DNA of 64,000 nt from an uncultured bacterium (lineage in GTDB: Bacteria > Myxococcota_A > Polyangia > Polyangiales > Houyiibacteriaceae), in assembly GCA_938024995.1 (NCBI GenBank), contig CALJDU010000053.1, forward strand, positions 1-64,000, in the 5' to 3' direction. This document shows, piece after piece, positions 44,559-52,332 of the stretch (position 1 is its first letter; each line of letters begins with the position of its first letter). Below the pieces are notes generated by a model. That model was not told the DNA's origin. It did no database searches and saw nothing but the letters and a program-made list of their open reading frames with translations. The position numbers were made by a program, and so were the translations under genes.

Positions 44559-45977
44559 CTACTCGCCGACCTGGGTGTAGCAGTCCATGTCGAGCAACAT
44601 GTCGTTGAGCTCGTCTTCGTCTTCCGCGTCGTTCACGGCCTCGTCCCACTCCGCGTACGAGATCTCCGCGTTCTGCTCGACCGCGTTGATCACCTTCGCT
44701 CCGAAGTGCTTCTTGAGGTCCTTGATCACATCTTCGCCGAGACAGCACTCGGAGACATCGAGCGAGGTGAGATGCGCGTACTTCGCCTTGTGCTCGATCA
44801 AGCGCCGCGCGCCTCGCGGCGTGAACATGCCCATCGAGAGGTCGACGGTCTCGAGCTGCGGAAGAAGCGCGGACTCCGCGAGCACGTTGACGAAGTCGTC
44901 GGCTTGTTCCGCGTTCTTGAAGCGCAGGTGCTTGAGATTCGGACACGTCTCACCCGCGAGCAGCGGCGCGTAGTCCGAGAGCGGACCGTAGCCGCCGTAG
45001 TCCTCTTGCCCTGTCCAGAGCTCGAGGTTCTCGAGCTTCGGGAGCTTGGCCGAGCCGACCTTCTTCGTGATCGCCGCGCCGACCCCGCCCGACTCAATGA
45101 TGAGGGAGCGAAGCTCAGCGTGATCGAGGGAGCCTTTGACCGACATGTTCCCGCTCCGCACGCGGAGGGAGTGAAGATGCGGGAACGCGTTCAGGAAGCC
45201 GTCGATGGGCTCCATCTCAGACCACGACATCTCGGTCTCGTCGGGGTAGACGAAATCGCCGACGAACAAGTGACGCAGCATCGGCAGCTTGCCCTTCAGC
45301 CGCTCCGCGATCCCGGAGTACCCGTTGCTGCTGTCCGCGACGTAGAGCCCGATCGTGAGCGAGTGGAGGAAGCGCGCGGCTGGCAACGCGAGCAAGGCCT
45401 TGAGCTTCGTTTCGCCACGCGTGTCCTCATGGTCCGCGGCGATCCGCGCGTGCTCCATGAAGCCGTGCTTCCAATCAATCACGGTCTCCGGCTTGAAGTA
45501 CTTGTCGTCGTGACCCTTGCACTTCTCGTAGCTCTCGTAGAGGTCGCCCAGCCAGCTCTGCTCATACGTCGCGATCAGCTTCTTGAGCTTGCCGCCATCG
45601 TTGTTAAACGAGAGCGCGATCGCTTCCCCGCGCGGGTCGCCTTCACCCTGTAGCCAGTCACCAAAGACCTGCCACGCTTGCGCGTCGTCACGGTCGTTAA
45701 AGATGGCTTGCTCAAGCTCTTTGTTCTCGGGCGCGAAGCTCGCCTCAGAGCTCTCGACGTCAGGCGCGACGTCACCCACCAGCGCGTAGCCCTTCTTCAC
45801 CTTCGACTTGATGATCGCCTCGTACTTCTTCTTCGCGGTCTCCGCGTCCTTGAAGTCCTTGGTGGTCGACTTTCCGTCGGTCCCGATCTTTCCGTAGATC
45901 GTGGTGTAGCTGTTCCCGGAGAGCTCGATCTCCCAGAACTTGGAAGACGAGCCTTTGACGAATTCATAACGCGGCAT
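44559..45977 (-). CDS. WGR-like / TIGR02996 / leucine-rich protein, array member 4
   Basis: A 472-residue member. WGR-like domain MPRYEFVKGSSSKFWEIELS with YGKIGTDGKS, then a KSKVKKGYALVGDVAP linker. The first 150 residues are close to those of member 9 (for example NNDGGKLKKLIATYEQSWLG against its LKKLMAKYEQSWLG), which indicates a recent duplication or gene conversion. The leucine-rich half has LPKLENLELWTGQEDYGGYG, FRNAEQADDFVNVLAESALL and SLDVSECCLGEDVIKDL. Tail CYTQVGE. Its stop abuts the paralogue remnant at 44443-44556. Confidence 0.8.
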   Translation of the reverse strand: MPRYEFVKGSSSKFWEIELSGNSYTTIYGKIGTDGKSTTKDFKDAETAKKKYEAIIKSKVKKGYALVGDVAPDVESSEASFAPENKELEQAIFNDRDDAQAWQVFGDWLQGEGDPRGEAIALSFNNDGGKLKKLIATYEQSWLGDLYESYEKCKGHDDKYFKPETVIDWKHGFMEHARIAADHEDTRGETKLKALLALPAARFLHSLTIGLYVADSSNGYSGIAERLKGKLPMLRHLFVGDFVYPDETEMSWSEMEPIDGFLNAFPHLHSLRVRSGNMSVKGSLDHAELRSLIIESGGVGAAITKKVGSAKLPKLENLELWTGQEDYGGYGPLSDYAPLLAGETCPNLKHLRFKNAEQADDFVNVLAESALLPQLETVDLSMGMFTPRGARRLIEHKAKYAHLTSLDVSECCLGEDVIKDLKKHFGAKVINAVEQNAEISYAEWDEAVNDAEDEDELNDMLLDMDCYTQVGE

Positions 45978-46018
45978 GCGCGGAGGTTAACCGGGAGCCG
46001 CGAAGCGCGTCGAGCGAA

Positions 46019-47059
46019 TCAGAAGGGGACCCAGTCCGAGACGCCGCCGATCCGTAGCTCGCCGGCGACGCTCAGGCGCTCTTTCAGATACGCCGTAGTC
46101 GTCGAGGTTTCTTCGGTGTCCCGGAGGTCGAGCACCTCAAGGTGCGCGAAAGCGTCGCGATCTGCGATCAGCTGACGCGCGCCTCGGCGGGTGATGAGCC
46201 CTCCGCGCAGACTAAGGGTCTGCAGCTGCGGCAGAAGCGTTGACGCGGCGAGGCACGTGATGAACGAACTCGCGCGCGGATGTGAGCGCAGAGCCAGATG
46301 CTTGAGCCGCGGACAACGCTCGGTACTGAACAGCGGCGCGATGTCTTTCGGCTCGGACGCGTTGAACCCGACGTCCGCGCAGCGAATCTCCAGCCGCTCC
46401 AGCTTCGGGAGCGCAGCGGCACCAACCGTCTGGGAGGTCGAGGGTCGAACCGAGAGCGACAACGAACGGAGCTCGTCGTGAACGATCGGCCTCGCGCTGA
46501 GCCCCGCCGCGCGCAGAGACCATAGCCTCGGGAACATCTCGAGGAACTCTTGAACGCTGTCGCGACGTGAAGGAGCGCCGCGCACCTCGCCCACGTCGAG
46601 ATGCCGAAGGCCTGGGAGCTCAACCTTCCGCATGATCGGGACAATCCCCGTGTCGTCCGTGTTCGCGATGTAGTTTTCGATCGTCAGCGCGTGCAGGAAC
46701 CGCGTGACCGGTGCGTCGAGGAGTAGCCGGAGCGCATGCTCGTGAGCGCTCCCGAGACTCCCTTTGTCCGCCGCGATGGTCGCGTGGTGCATGAAGCCGT
46801 GACGCCACTCGACCTTGGCCATCTTCGTGTCGTCGAGCCACTCACCCAGCCAGCTCCGCTCGCGCTCTTGGACCCACTTCACGAGCGCCGCTTCGTCGCC
46901 GGCGAAAGACCGCGTGATCATTTCCCCGCGCGGATCGCCTTGGCTCTGCAGCCAGTCGCCGAAGACCTGCCACGGCTCGGGGTTGTCGCGGTCGTCAAAG
47001 AGCGCGCGCTCGAGCTCTTCGTTTTCGAGCGCGGTGTTCTCGAGGCCGGTGGTCTCCAT
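46019..47059 (-). CDS. TIGR02996 / leucine-rich protein lacking WGR, array member 5
   Basis: A 346-residue member without any WGR-like domain. It opens a few residues before the TIGR02996-like unit (ENEELERALFDDRDNPEPWQ, FGDWLQSQGDPRGEMI). The leucine-rich half is the most diverged of the array: LPGLRHLDVGEVRGAPSRRD, LPKLERLEIRCADVGFNASE, LPQLQTLSLRGGLITRRGAR. The CLGEDV block is replaced by DLRDTEETSTTT and the Y-T-x-V-G-E tail is missing (end GGVSDWVPF). Divergence suggests an old copy or relaxed constraint. 41 bases separate it from member 4. Confidence 0.75.
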   Translation of the reverse strand: METTGLENTALENEELERALFDDRDNPEPWQVFGDWLQSQGDPRGEMITRSFAGDEAALVKWVQERERSWLGEWLDDTKMAKVEWRHGFMHHATIAADKGSLGSAHEHALRLLLDAPVTRFLHALTIENYIANTDDTGIVPIMRKVELPGLRHLDVGEVRGAPSRRDSVQEFLEMFPRLWSLRAAGLSARPIVHDELRSLSLSVRPSTSQTVGAAALPKLERLEIRCADVGFNASEPKDIAPLFSTERCPRLKHLALRSHPRASSFITCLAASTLLPQLQTLSLRGGLITRRGARQLIADRDAFAHLEVLDLRDTEETSTTTAYLKERLSVAGELRIGGVSDWVPF

Positions 47060-47101
47060 GCGTGATTGCTACGTCCGCCGGAGCGATTACTCCCCGGTCG
47101 C

Positions 47102-48298
47102 TCACAAGAGCGCCTCCCCGTGGACCGCGACGCCGCATCCTTGCGCGGTCGACTGCTCACGCACCATCCGCTCGTCGCCCTCGGCCCGAGTCATGATCTG
47201 GTCCCACGCCGCGTAGCTCATGTTCACGCGTTGTCCGGAGGCGCGAAGAGCCGAACCAAAGTGTGCCCCGAGGTCGGCCACCACCTCTTCGCCAAGGCAG
47301 CACGAAGACACGTCCAGCGTCTCGAGGTGCGCGAACTTGTGCTTGTTGGCGATCAGGACCCGCGCGCCACGTGGAGTGAGCTCACCGAGTGAAAGGTCCA
47401 CCGTCGCGAGCTGCGGCAAAAGCGCCGACTCCGCGAGCACGTGCACGAAGGCGTCCGCTTGCTCTGCGTTCCTGAAGCGCAGATGTTTCAACCGCGGGCA
47501 GGTCTCCCCCGCGAGCAAGGGGCGGTAGTCGGAGAGCGGTCCATACTGGTCGTACATCCCGGTCCAGATCTCGAGCTCCTCGAGCTGCGGGAGCTTCGCC
47601 GCGCCCACGAGCGCGGTCATCTCTGGGCCGAGCGCGGTCGACCGAAGCGCGAGCGAGCGGAGGGTCGCGTGGTCGAGCGACGACGCTTTCATCTCGCGGC
47701 TCCGAATGTGAAGGGAAGTGAGGTCAGGAAAGGCACGCAGGTACCCGTCGATCTCCCAGACCATGGAGCGCCACACCGGACCTTCCTCGAAGTCGCCGAG
47801 GGCGAGATGTCGAAGACCCGGGAGGTCCGCGTCGTTCAAGATCTCGACCGTGCCGAAGTAGTCATTCTCGTCTGCGAAGTTGTAGACGCCGAGCGCGAGC
47901 GAACGGAGCAAACGCGCGGCGGGGAGCGCGACGAGCGCCTTCAGCTTCTCTTCGCCGCTCAAGGGATCCGCTTCGCGGTGCGCCAACCGCACGTGGGACA
48001 TCACGCCATGCGTCCACTCAACGTGAACCGTTGGTCGGACCGCGGCTTCACCGCTCTGGCTCGCTGGGTAGAGCGCGCCGAGCCAGCGCTCCGCGTGCCC
48101 CGCGATGTACGTCGCGAGCGCCTCCTCTTCGCCGCGAAACGAAAGCGCGATCGCTTCTCCCCGTGCGTCGCCTTGCCCCGAAAGCCAGTCGGCGAAGACC
48201 TGCCACGCCTCCGCGCGTTCGTGGTCGTCAAAGAGCGCGCGCTCGAGCTCTTCGTTCTCAGGCGCGATGATCACGGGCGAATCGGTCACTCGCGCCAT
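47102..48298 (-). CDS. TIGR02996 / leucine-rich protein lacking WGR, array member 6
   Basis: A 398-residue member with no WGR-like domain; the protein begins close to PENEELERALFDDHERAEAW. ATG 48298 is preferred to one three codons upstream. TIGR02996-like unit FADWLSGQGDARGEAIALSF. The leucine-rich half keeps the array signatures LKHLRFRNAEQADAFVHVL, TVDLSLGELTPRGAR and LDVSSCCLGEEV. The C-terminus departs after YAAWDQIM: instead of Y-T-x-V-G-E it ends in QSTAQGCGVAVHGEALL, consistent with a frameshift or replacement near the end. Confidence 0.75.
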   Translation of the reverse strand: MARVTDSPVIIAPENEELERALFDDHERAEAWQVFADWLSGQGDARGEAIALSFRGEEEALATYIAGHAERWLGALYPASQSGEAAVRPTVHVEWTHGVMSHVRLAHREADPLSGEEKLKALVALPAARLLRSLALGVYNFADENDYFGTVEILNDADLPGLRHLALGDFEEGPVWRSMVWEIDGYLRAFPDLTSLHIRSREMKASSLDHATLRSLALRSTALGPEMTALVGAAKLPQLEELEIWTGMYDQYGPLSDYRPLLAGETCPRLKHLRFRNAEQADAFVHVLAESALLPQLATVDLSLGELTPRGARVLIANKHKFAHLETLDVSSCCLGEEVVADLGAHFGSALRASGQRVNMSYAAWDQIMTRAEGDERMVREQSTAQGCGVAVHGEALL

Positions 48299-48320
48299 CC
48301 TACGCATGATGACGCGCGCG

Positions 48321-49565
48321 TCACTCGTCGACCGACTCGTAGTAGAGGACGCCTTCCTCGTAGAGCGCCTCGAGCAAGCTCCACTCGGTCCCGGCGATCG
48401 TCTCTGCGACCTGGTCGTACACTTCGTAGCTGATCTCGGCGACCTGCTCGTCGAGCAGGAACTCGCCCGCGACGCTCACCTCGCGCTTCAGATCCTCGAC
48501 GACCTCTGGCGCGAGACAGCCGTGACGTAGGTCGAGCTTCGCGAGATGCGCGAAGGCGTCCTTCTTCTTGATGAGCGTTCGCGCACCACGCGGCGTGACC
48601 AAGCCCATCGTGAGGTCGAGCGTCTCAAGCTGGGGCAAGAGAGCGGACTCCGCGAGAGCCGCGAGAATAAGATCTGCGTCCTCCATGCACGTGAGCCGCA
48701 AGTGCTTGAGCTTGGGACAGGTCACGCCAGAGAAGACCGACGCGAAGTCGTTCACCAGACCGTGGCAGTAATAGTAGTGGTTGCTCACGCTGGAGGAAGA
48801 CAGCGCGAGGCTCTCGAGCTTCGGGAGCGCGGCGGAGCCGATCGAGGTCGAGTTCTTCGCGTTTCCGTCCGTCTCAACCTCCAGCGAGCGAAGCGACGCG
48901 TGTTCAAACGGGTCGAGGAGCACGCTCCCGCGCAGACGAAGGGAGTGGAGGTCCGGGAACTGCTGAAGGAAGCGTCGCGACTTCCAGAGTTCTGACTCTT
49001 CGAGGTCGGCTTCCTCTTCCGCGAAGTCGCCGACGAAGAGCTCCCGCAGCATCGGGAGAGACGACGCGGAGAGCAGCTCTTCCAGCCCGCGGTAGTCGTT
49101 GTGCTTGTCGGCGAAGTAGACGCCGATCGTGAGCGAGTGCAGAAAGCGCGCGGACGGTAGCGCGAGCAGCGCCTTTACCTTGTCTTCACAGCTGAGGTGT
49201 TTACGGCTTCGGTGTTCGCCGCCCAGCTCCTCGTCCGCAGAGTCCGCGAGACGCGCGTGGTGCATGAAGCCGTGCTTCCACTCGATCGTCGTCGCGGGCT
49301 TGAGAGGCGCATCGCCATGACTCCGGCTCTTCACAACGCTCTCGTAGAGCGCCCCGAGCCAGCGCTTCTCATGGGTCGCGATCAGCTCTTCAAGCGCGAC
49401 GTGCTTCCCGGCGAACGAGAGCGCGATCGCTTCCCCGCGCGGGTCACCTTGAGCGGAGAGCCAATCGCCAAAGACCTGCCACGCCTGCGCGTCGTCACGG
49501 TCCTTGAAGATGGCGCGCTCAAGCTCTTTGTTCGGGGGCGCGAGGTTCGGAGGCGCGAGCGTCAT
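48321..49565 (-). CDS. TIGR02996 / leucine-rich protein lacking WGR, array member 7
   Basis: A 414-residue member. ATG 49565 gives MTLAPPNLAPPNKELERAIF, immediately before the TIGR02996-like domain (RDDAQAWQVFGDWLSAQGDP). It carries a unique charged insertion after WKHGFMHHARLADSA (EELGGEHRSRKHLS) and an unusual Ser/Tyr-rich segment in the leucine-rich half (SSSSVSNHYYYCHGLVNDF). Distal block TLDLTMGLVTPRGARTLI with DLRHGCLAPEV. The tail YYESVDE is recognisably the array tail with changed residues. Confidence 0.75.
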   Translation of the reverse strand: MTLAPPNLAPPNKELERAIFKDRDDAQAWQVFGDWLSAQGDPRGEAIALSFAGKHVALEELIATHEKRWLGALYESVVKSRSHGDAPLKPATTIEWKHGFMHHARLADSADEELGGEHRSRKHLSCEDKVKALLALPSARFLHSLTIGVYFADKHNDYRGLEELLSASSLPMLRELFVGDFAEEEADLEESELWKSRRFLQQFPDLHSLRLRGSVLLDPFEHASLRSLEVETDGNAKNSTSIGSAALPKLESLALSSSSVSNHYYYCHGLVNDFASVFSGVTCPKLKHLRLTCMEDADLILAALAESALLPQLETLDLTMGLVTPRGARTLIKKKDAFAHLAKLDLRHGCLAPEVVEDLKREVSVAGEFLLDEQVAEISYEVYDQVAETIAGTEWSLLEALYEEGVLYYESVDE

Positions 49566-49608
49566 GCAACAACATAATACGCACGGAGCCGCGATGACTT
49601 CCGAGGCT

Positions 49609-50670
49609 TCAACCGCCGAAGACGGTCCCGTCAAAGGGCTCACCGCCAACCAAGAGCTTGCCCTCGATCTTCATCTCCGTTGCAAGCTCGCGGATGACGT
49701 CCGAGTGACACGTTTCACGAAGGTCGAGCCTCTGCAAATGCACGAACGCTTCGCGATGCGCGAGCAAGTCCCGGGCTCCTCGCGAGGTAATGACGCTGCC
49801 CGAGAGGTCGAGCGTCTCGAGCCGCGGCAAGAGCACGGATGTCGCGAGCCGAGGAATGAACGCATCGGCTTGGCGCGTGGAGAGCCGGAGGTGTTTCAAG
49901 CTCTGCAGCGATTTGCCCGCGAGCATGGAGGCGTAGCTCTCGAGGTTGAGCTCGCCATATTCGATCACGCGCAAGCGCTCCAGCTTCGGAAGCCTCGCGG
50001 ATTCAAGATACGTCGACGTCCAGAGCAGACTCAGCGAGAGTGACTGAAGCCTGTCATGCCGGAGCGATGTCGCGCTCCTCGCCGTTCCGCGAAACTGGAT
50101 GAGGTTCGGAAGCGCCGCGAGGTACTCTTGGAAGTCGACCGCCCGACCCCCTTCCACCCGCAGATGCCGAAGCGCGGGGAGGTGCGCAGCGCGAACGACC
50201 GAAGCGGCCTTGAAGAAGTCCCTAAGCGTCAACGCGTGGAGGAAGCGCGCGGCGGGCGCCGAGAGAAACTGCGCGAGTTGCTCGGCGTTCAACGACGCGA
50301 ACGGTCCGCCGGTTTCCGCGTGATGCATGAAGCCATGGATCCACTCGATCACCACCGCGGGCGGGCTCCATCCCGCTTTGCCGACCCCGACGCTGTCAAA
50401 GCGCCCGCCCAGCCAGCTCGTTTCATGCGTCGCGATCAGCGCTTCGAGCTCCGCGCGGTGGTCTCCGAACGAAAGCGCGATCGCTTCACCGCGCGCGTCA
50501 CCTCGTGACGAAAGCCAGTCACCGAAAACGAGCCATGCTCGCTCGTCATCACGATTCGAAAAGAGCGCGGACTCGAGCTCCTTGTTTTCGGAAGCGAGAG
50601 TCGTCGCGGTCGTCGAGATCGGCGTCGCGAGCGGCGCGTAGCCCTTCTTTACTTTGACGAAGTCGGGCAC
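49609..50670 (-). CDS. TIGR02996 / leucine-rich protein with WGR remnant, array member 8
   Basis: A 353-residue member. GTG 50670 follows GGAA by six bases and starts the protein at VPDFVKVKKGYAPLATPIS. The K-V-K-K-G-Y-A-x-L piece is the end of the WGR-like domain of members 4 and 9, so the first 60 residues of that domain have been lost. The TIGR02996-like domain is RDDERAWLVFGDWLSSRGDA. The leucine-rich half (LPALRHLRVEGGRAVDFQEY; TLDLSGSVITSRGARDLL) is diverged, with LDLRETCHSDV in place of CLGEDV, and the Y-T-x-V-G-E tail is missing (end EPFDGTVFGG). Confidence 0.75.
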   Translation of the reverse strand: MPDFVKVKKGYAPLATPISTTATTLASENKELESALFSNRDDERAWLVFGDWLSSRGDARGEAIALSFGDHRAELEALIATHETSWLGGRFDSVGVGKAGWSPPAVVIEWIHGFMHHAETGGPFASLNAEQLAQFLSAPAARFLHALTLRDFFKAASVVRAAHLPALRHLRVEGGRAVDFQEYLAALPNLIQFRGTARSATSLRHDRLQSLSLSLLWTSTYLESARLPKLERLRVIEYGELNLESYASMLAGKSLQSLKHLRLSTRQADAFIPRLATSVLLPRLETLDLSGSVITSRGARDLLAHREAFVHLQRLDLRETCHSDVIRELATEMKIEGKLLVGGEPFDGTVFGG

Positions 50671-50785
50671 GCTCACTTCCGGCAGTCTACTCGACGGCAC
50701 ACGCCGCGATGGCTTCAACCGTCGAACACGTCTCGCGCATCACCACGTGACGAAAGCCAATCCTCGCCTTCGACGAACGAGCTAC

Positions 50786-52219
50786 TTACTCGCCGACCGC
50801 GGTGTAGCTGTAGATGTTGTTCTCGTAGAACGCCTCACGCAACGAGAAGCTCTCCTCTTTCGTGAGCGCGAGGAGTTCGTCGAACGCCTCATAGGTGATC
50901 GATTCGCGCTGGTCCCCCAGCTCAAGCTTGCCCGCGACCTTCACTTTCTTCTTCAGGTCCTTGATCACGTCGGCGCCCAGGAGGCACTCGCTCAGATCCA
51001 GCGTTTGCAGATGCGCGAACGCGTCCTTGTGCTCGATGAGCAGGCGCGCTCCTCGCGGCGTGAACATGCCCTTCGAGAGATCCACCGTCTCGAGCTGCGG
51101 CAAGATCTTCGACTTCGCGATCACCTCGACGAGGTCGTCCGCTTGTTCCGCGTTCCGGAAACGCAGGTGCTTGAGGTTCGGGCAGCTCTTGCCCGCGAGC
51201 AGCGGCGTGTAGTCGGAGAAGGGCCCGTAGCCGCCCCACTCCTCGGTCCCGATCCAGAGCTCGAGGTTCTCGAGCTTCGGGAGCTTCGCTTTGCCCACGA
51301 GCTTGGTCATCGCCGGACCGATGCCGCCCGACTCCAGCGTGAGCGAGCGGAGCTCTTTGTGATCGAGCGACTTCGCCCCGATCGAACCGCTGCGGCACCG
51401 AAGCGACTCGAGCTTCGGGAACGCTTTGAGGAAGTCGGTGACGCCGCCCAGTTCCGACCAGGACATCTCGGTCTCGTCCGGGTAAACGAAGTCGCCCACG
51501 AAGAGATGGCGCAGGCCAGGCAGTGAGGCCTTCTTCAAGATCGCGGAGAGGTCGCCGTAGTGGTTCTCGTCCTCGGCGTAGTAGATGCCGATCGTGAGCG
51601 AGTGGAGGAAGCGCGACGCTGGCAGCGCGAGGAACTTCTTGAGCTTGTCTTCACAGTTCCCTTCTTCGTCGTAGTGATCGGCGAGCCGCGCGTGATGCAT
51701 GAAGCCGTGCTTCCACTCGATGATGGTCGGAGGTTGGAAGTGCCTCTGCTTCATCTTCCGGCTCGCATCGAAGCTCTCGTAGACATCGCCGAGCCAGCTC
51801 TGCTCGTACTTCGCCATCAGCTTCTTGAGCTTGCCGCCGTCGTTGTTGAACGAGAGCGCGATCGCTTCGCCGCGCGGGTCACCTTGCGCGGAAAGCCAGT
51901 CGCCGAAGACCTGCCACGCGCCGTCGTCATCTCGATTCTCGAAAATGGCAGCCTCGAGCTCCTTGTTCTCGGGCGCGAGGGACGCCTCTTCCGCGTCGAC
52001 CTCTGGCGCGACGTCGCCCACCAACGCGTAGCCCTTCTTCACCTTTGACTTGATGACCGACTCGTATTTTTTCTTCGCGGCCGCGGCGTCAGCGAAGTCT
52101 TTGGTGGTCGACTTTCCTTCGGTCCCGATCTTTCCGTAGATGGTGGTGAAGCTCTTCCCAGAGAGCTCGATCTCCCAGAACTTAGATGAGGACCCTTTGA
52201 CGAATTCGTAGCGTGGCAT
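50786..52219 (-). CDS. WGR-like / TIGR02996 / leucine-rich protein, array member 9
   Basis: A 477-residue member and the promoter-proximal gene of the array. ATG 52219 is chosen because all WGR-bearing siblings start at M-P-R-Y-E; an in-frame start 20 codons earlier has non-family sequence. WGR-like domain with YGKIGTEGKS, linker KSKVKKGYALVGDVAP, TIGR02996-like FGDWLSAQGDPRGEAIALSF. Leucine-rich half: RFLHSLTIGIYYAEDENHYG, VDLSKGMFTPRGARLLI, TLDLSECLLGADV. Tail YTAVGE. Upstream, the hairpin at 52304-52329 separates it from the divergent diguanylate cyclase, so the array promoter probably lies in 52220-52303. Confidence 0.8.
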   Translation of the reverse strand: MPRYEFVKGSSSKFWEIELSGKSFTTIYGKIGTEGKSTTKDFADAAAAKKKYESVIKSKVKKGYALVGDVAPEVDAEEASLAPENKELEAAIFENRDDDGAWQVFGDWLSAQGDPRGEAIALSFNNDGGKLKKLMAKYEQSWLGDVYESFDASRKMKQRHFQPPTIIEWKHGFMHHARLADHYDEEGNCEDKLKKFLALPASRFLHSLTIGIYYAEDENHYGDLSAILKKASLPGLRHLFVGDFVYPDETEMSWSELGGVTDFLKAFPKLESLRCRSGSIGAKSLDHKELRSLTLESGGIGPAMTKLVGKAKLPKLENLELWIGTEEWGGYGPFSDYTPLLAGKSCPNLKHLRFRNAEQADDLVEVIAKSKILPQLETVDLSKGMFTPRGARLLIEHKDAFAHLQTLDLSECLLGADVIKDLKKKVKVAGKLELGDQRESITYEAFDELLALTKEESFSLREAFYENNIYSYTAVGE

Positions 52220-52303
52220 GCCTCGATTTATAGCGATCGCGAACGCCAGAACACGTTCTCGGGTCATGGATTCACCCAAAAGGCAGCTCTGCCTCTTGTT
52301 CTA

Positions 52304-52329
52304 CCCCAATTGTATTCTTACAATTGGGG
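52304..52329 (+). promoter_or_regulatory. Perfect 11-bp hairpin over the ribosome site of the diguanylate cyclase gene
   Basis: CCCCAATTGTA (52304-52314), loop TTCT, TACAATTGGGG (52319-52329). The right arm ends three bases before ATG 52333 and contains the only G-rich stretch (GGGG) that could pair with 16S rRNA. In mRNA the structure would hide the ribosome site; as DNA it is a symmetric operator-like dyad between divergent genes. Confidence 0.65.
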
Positions 52330-52332
52330 CGT

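Noticed and set aside
44557..44946. 167-codon minus-strand frame as a separate gene
   Set aside because: Only its last 37 codons match the array family; the rest is the out-of-frame shadow of array member 4.
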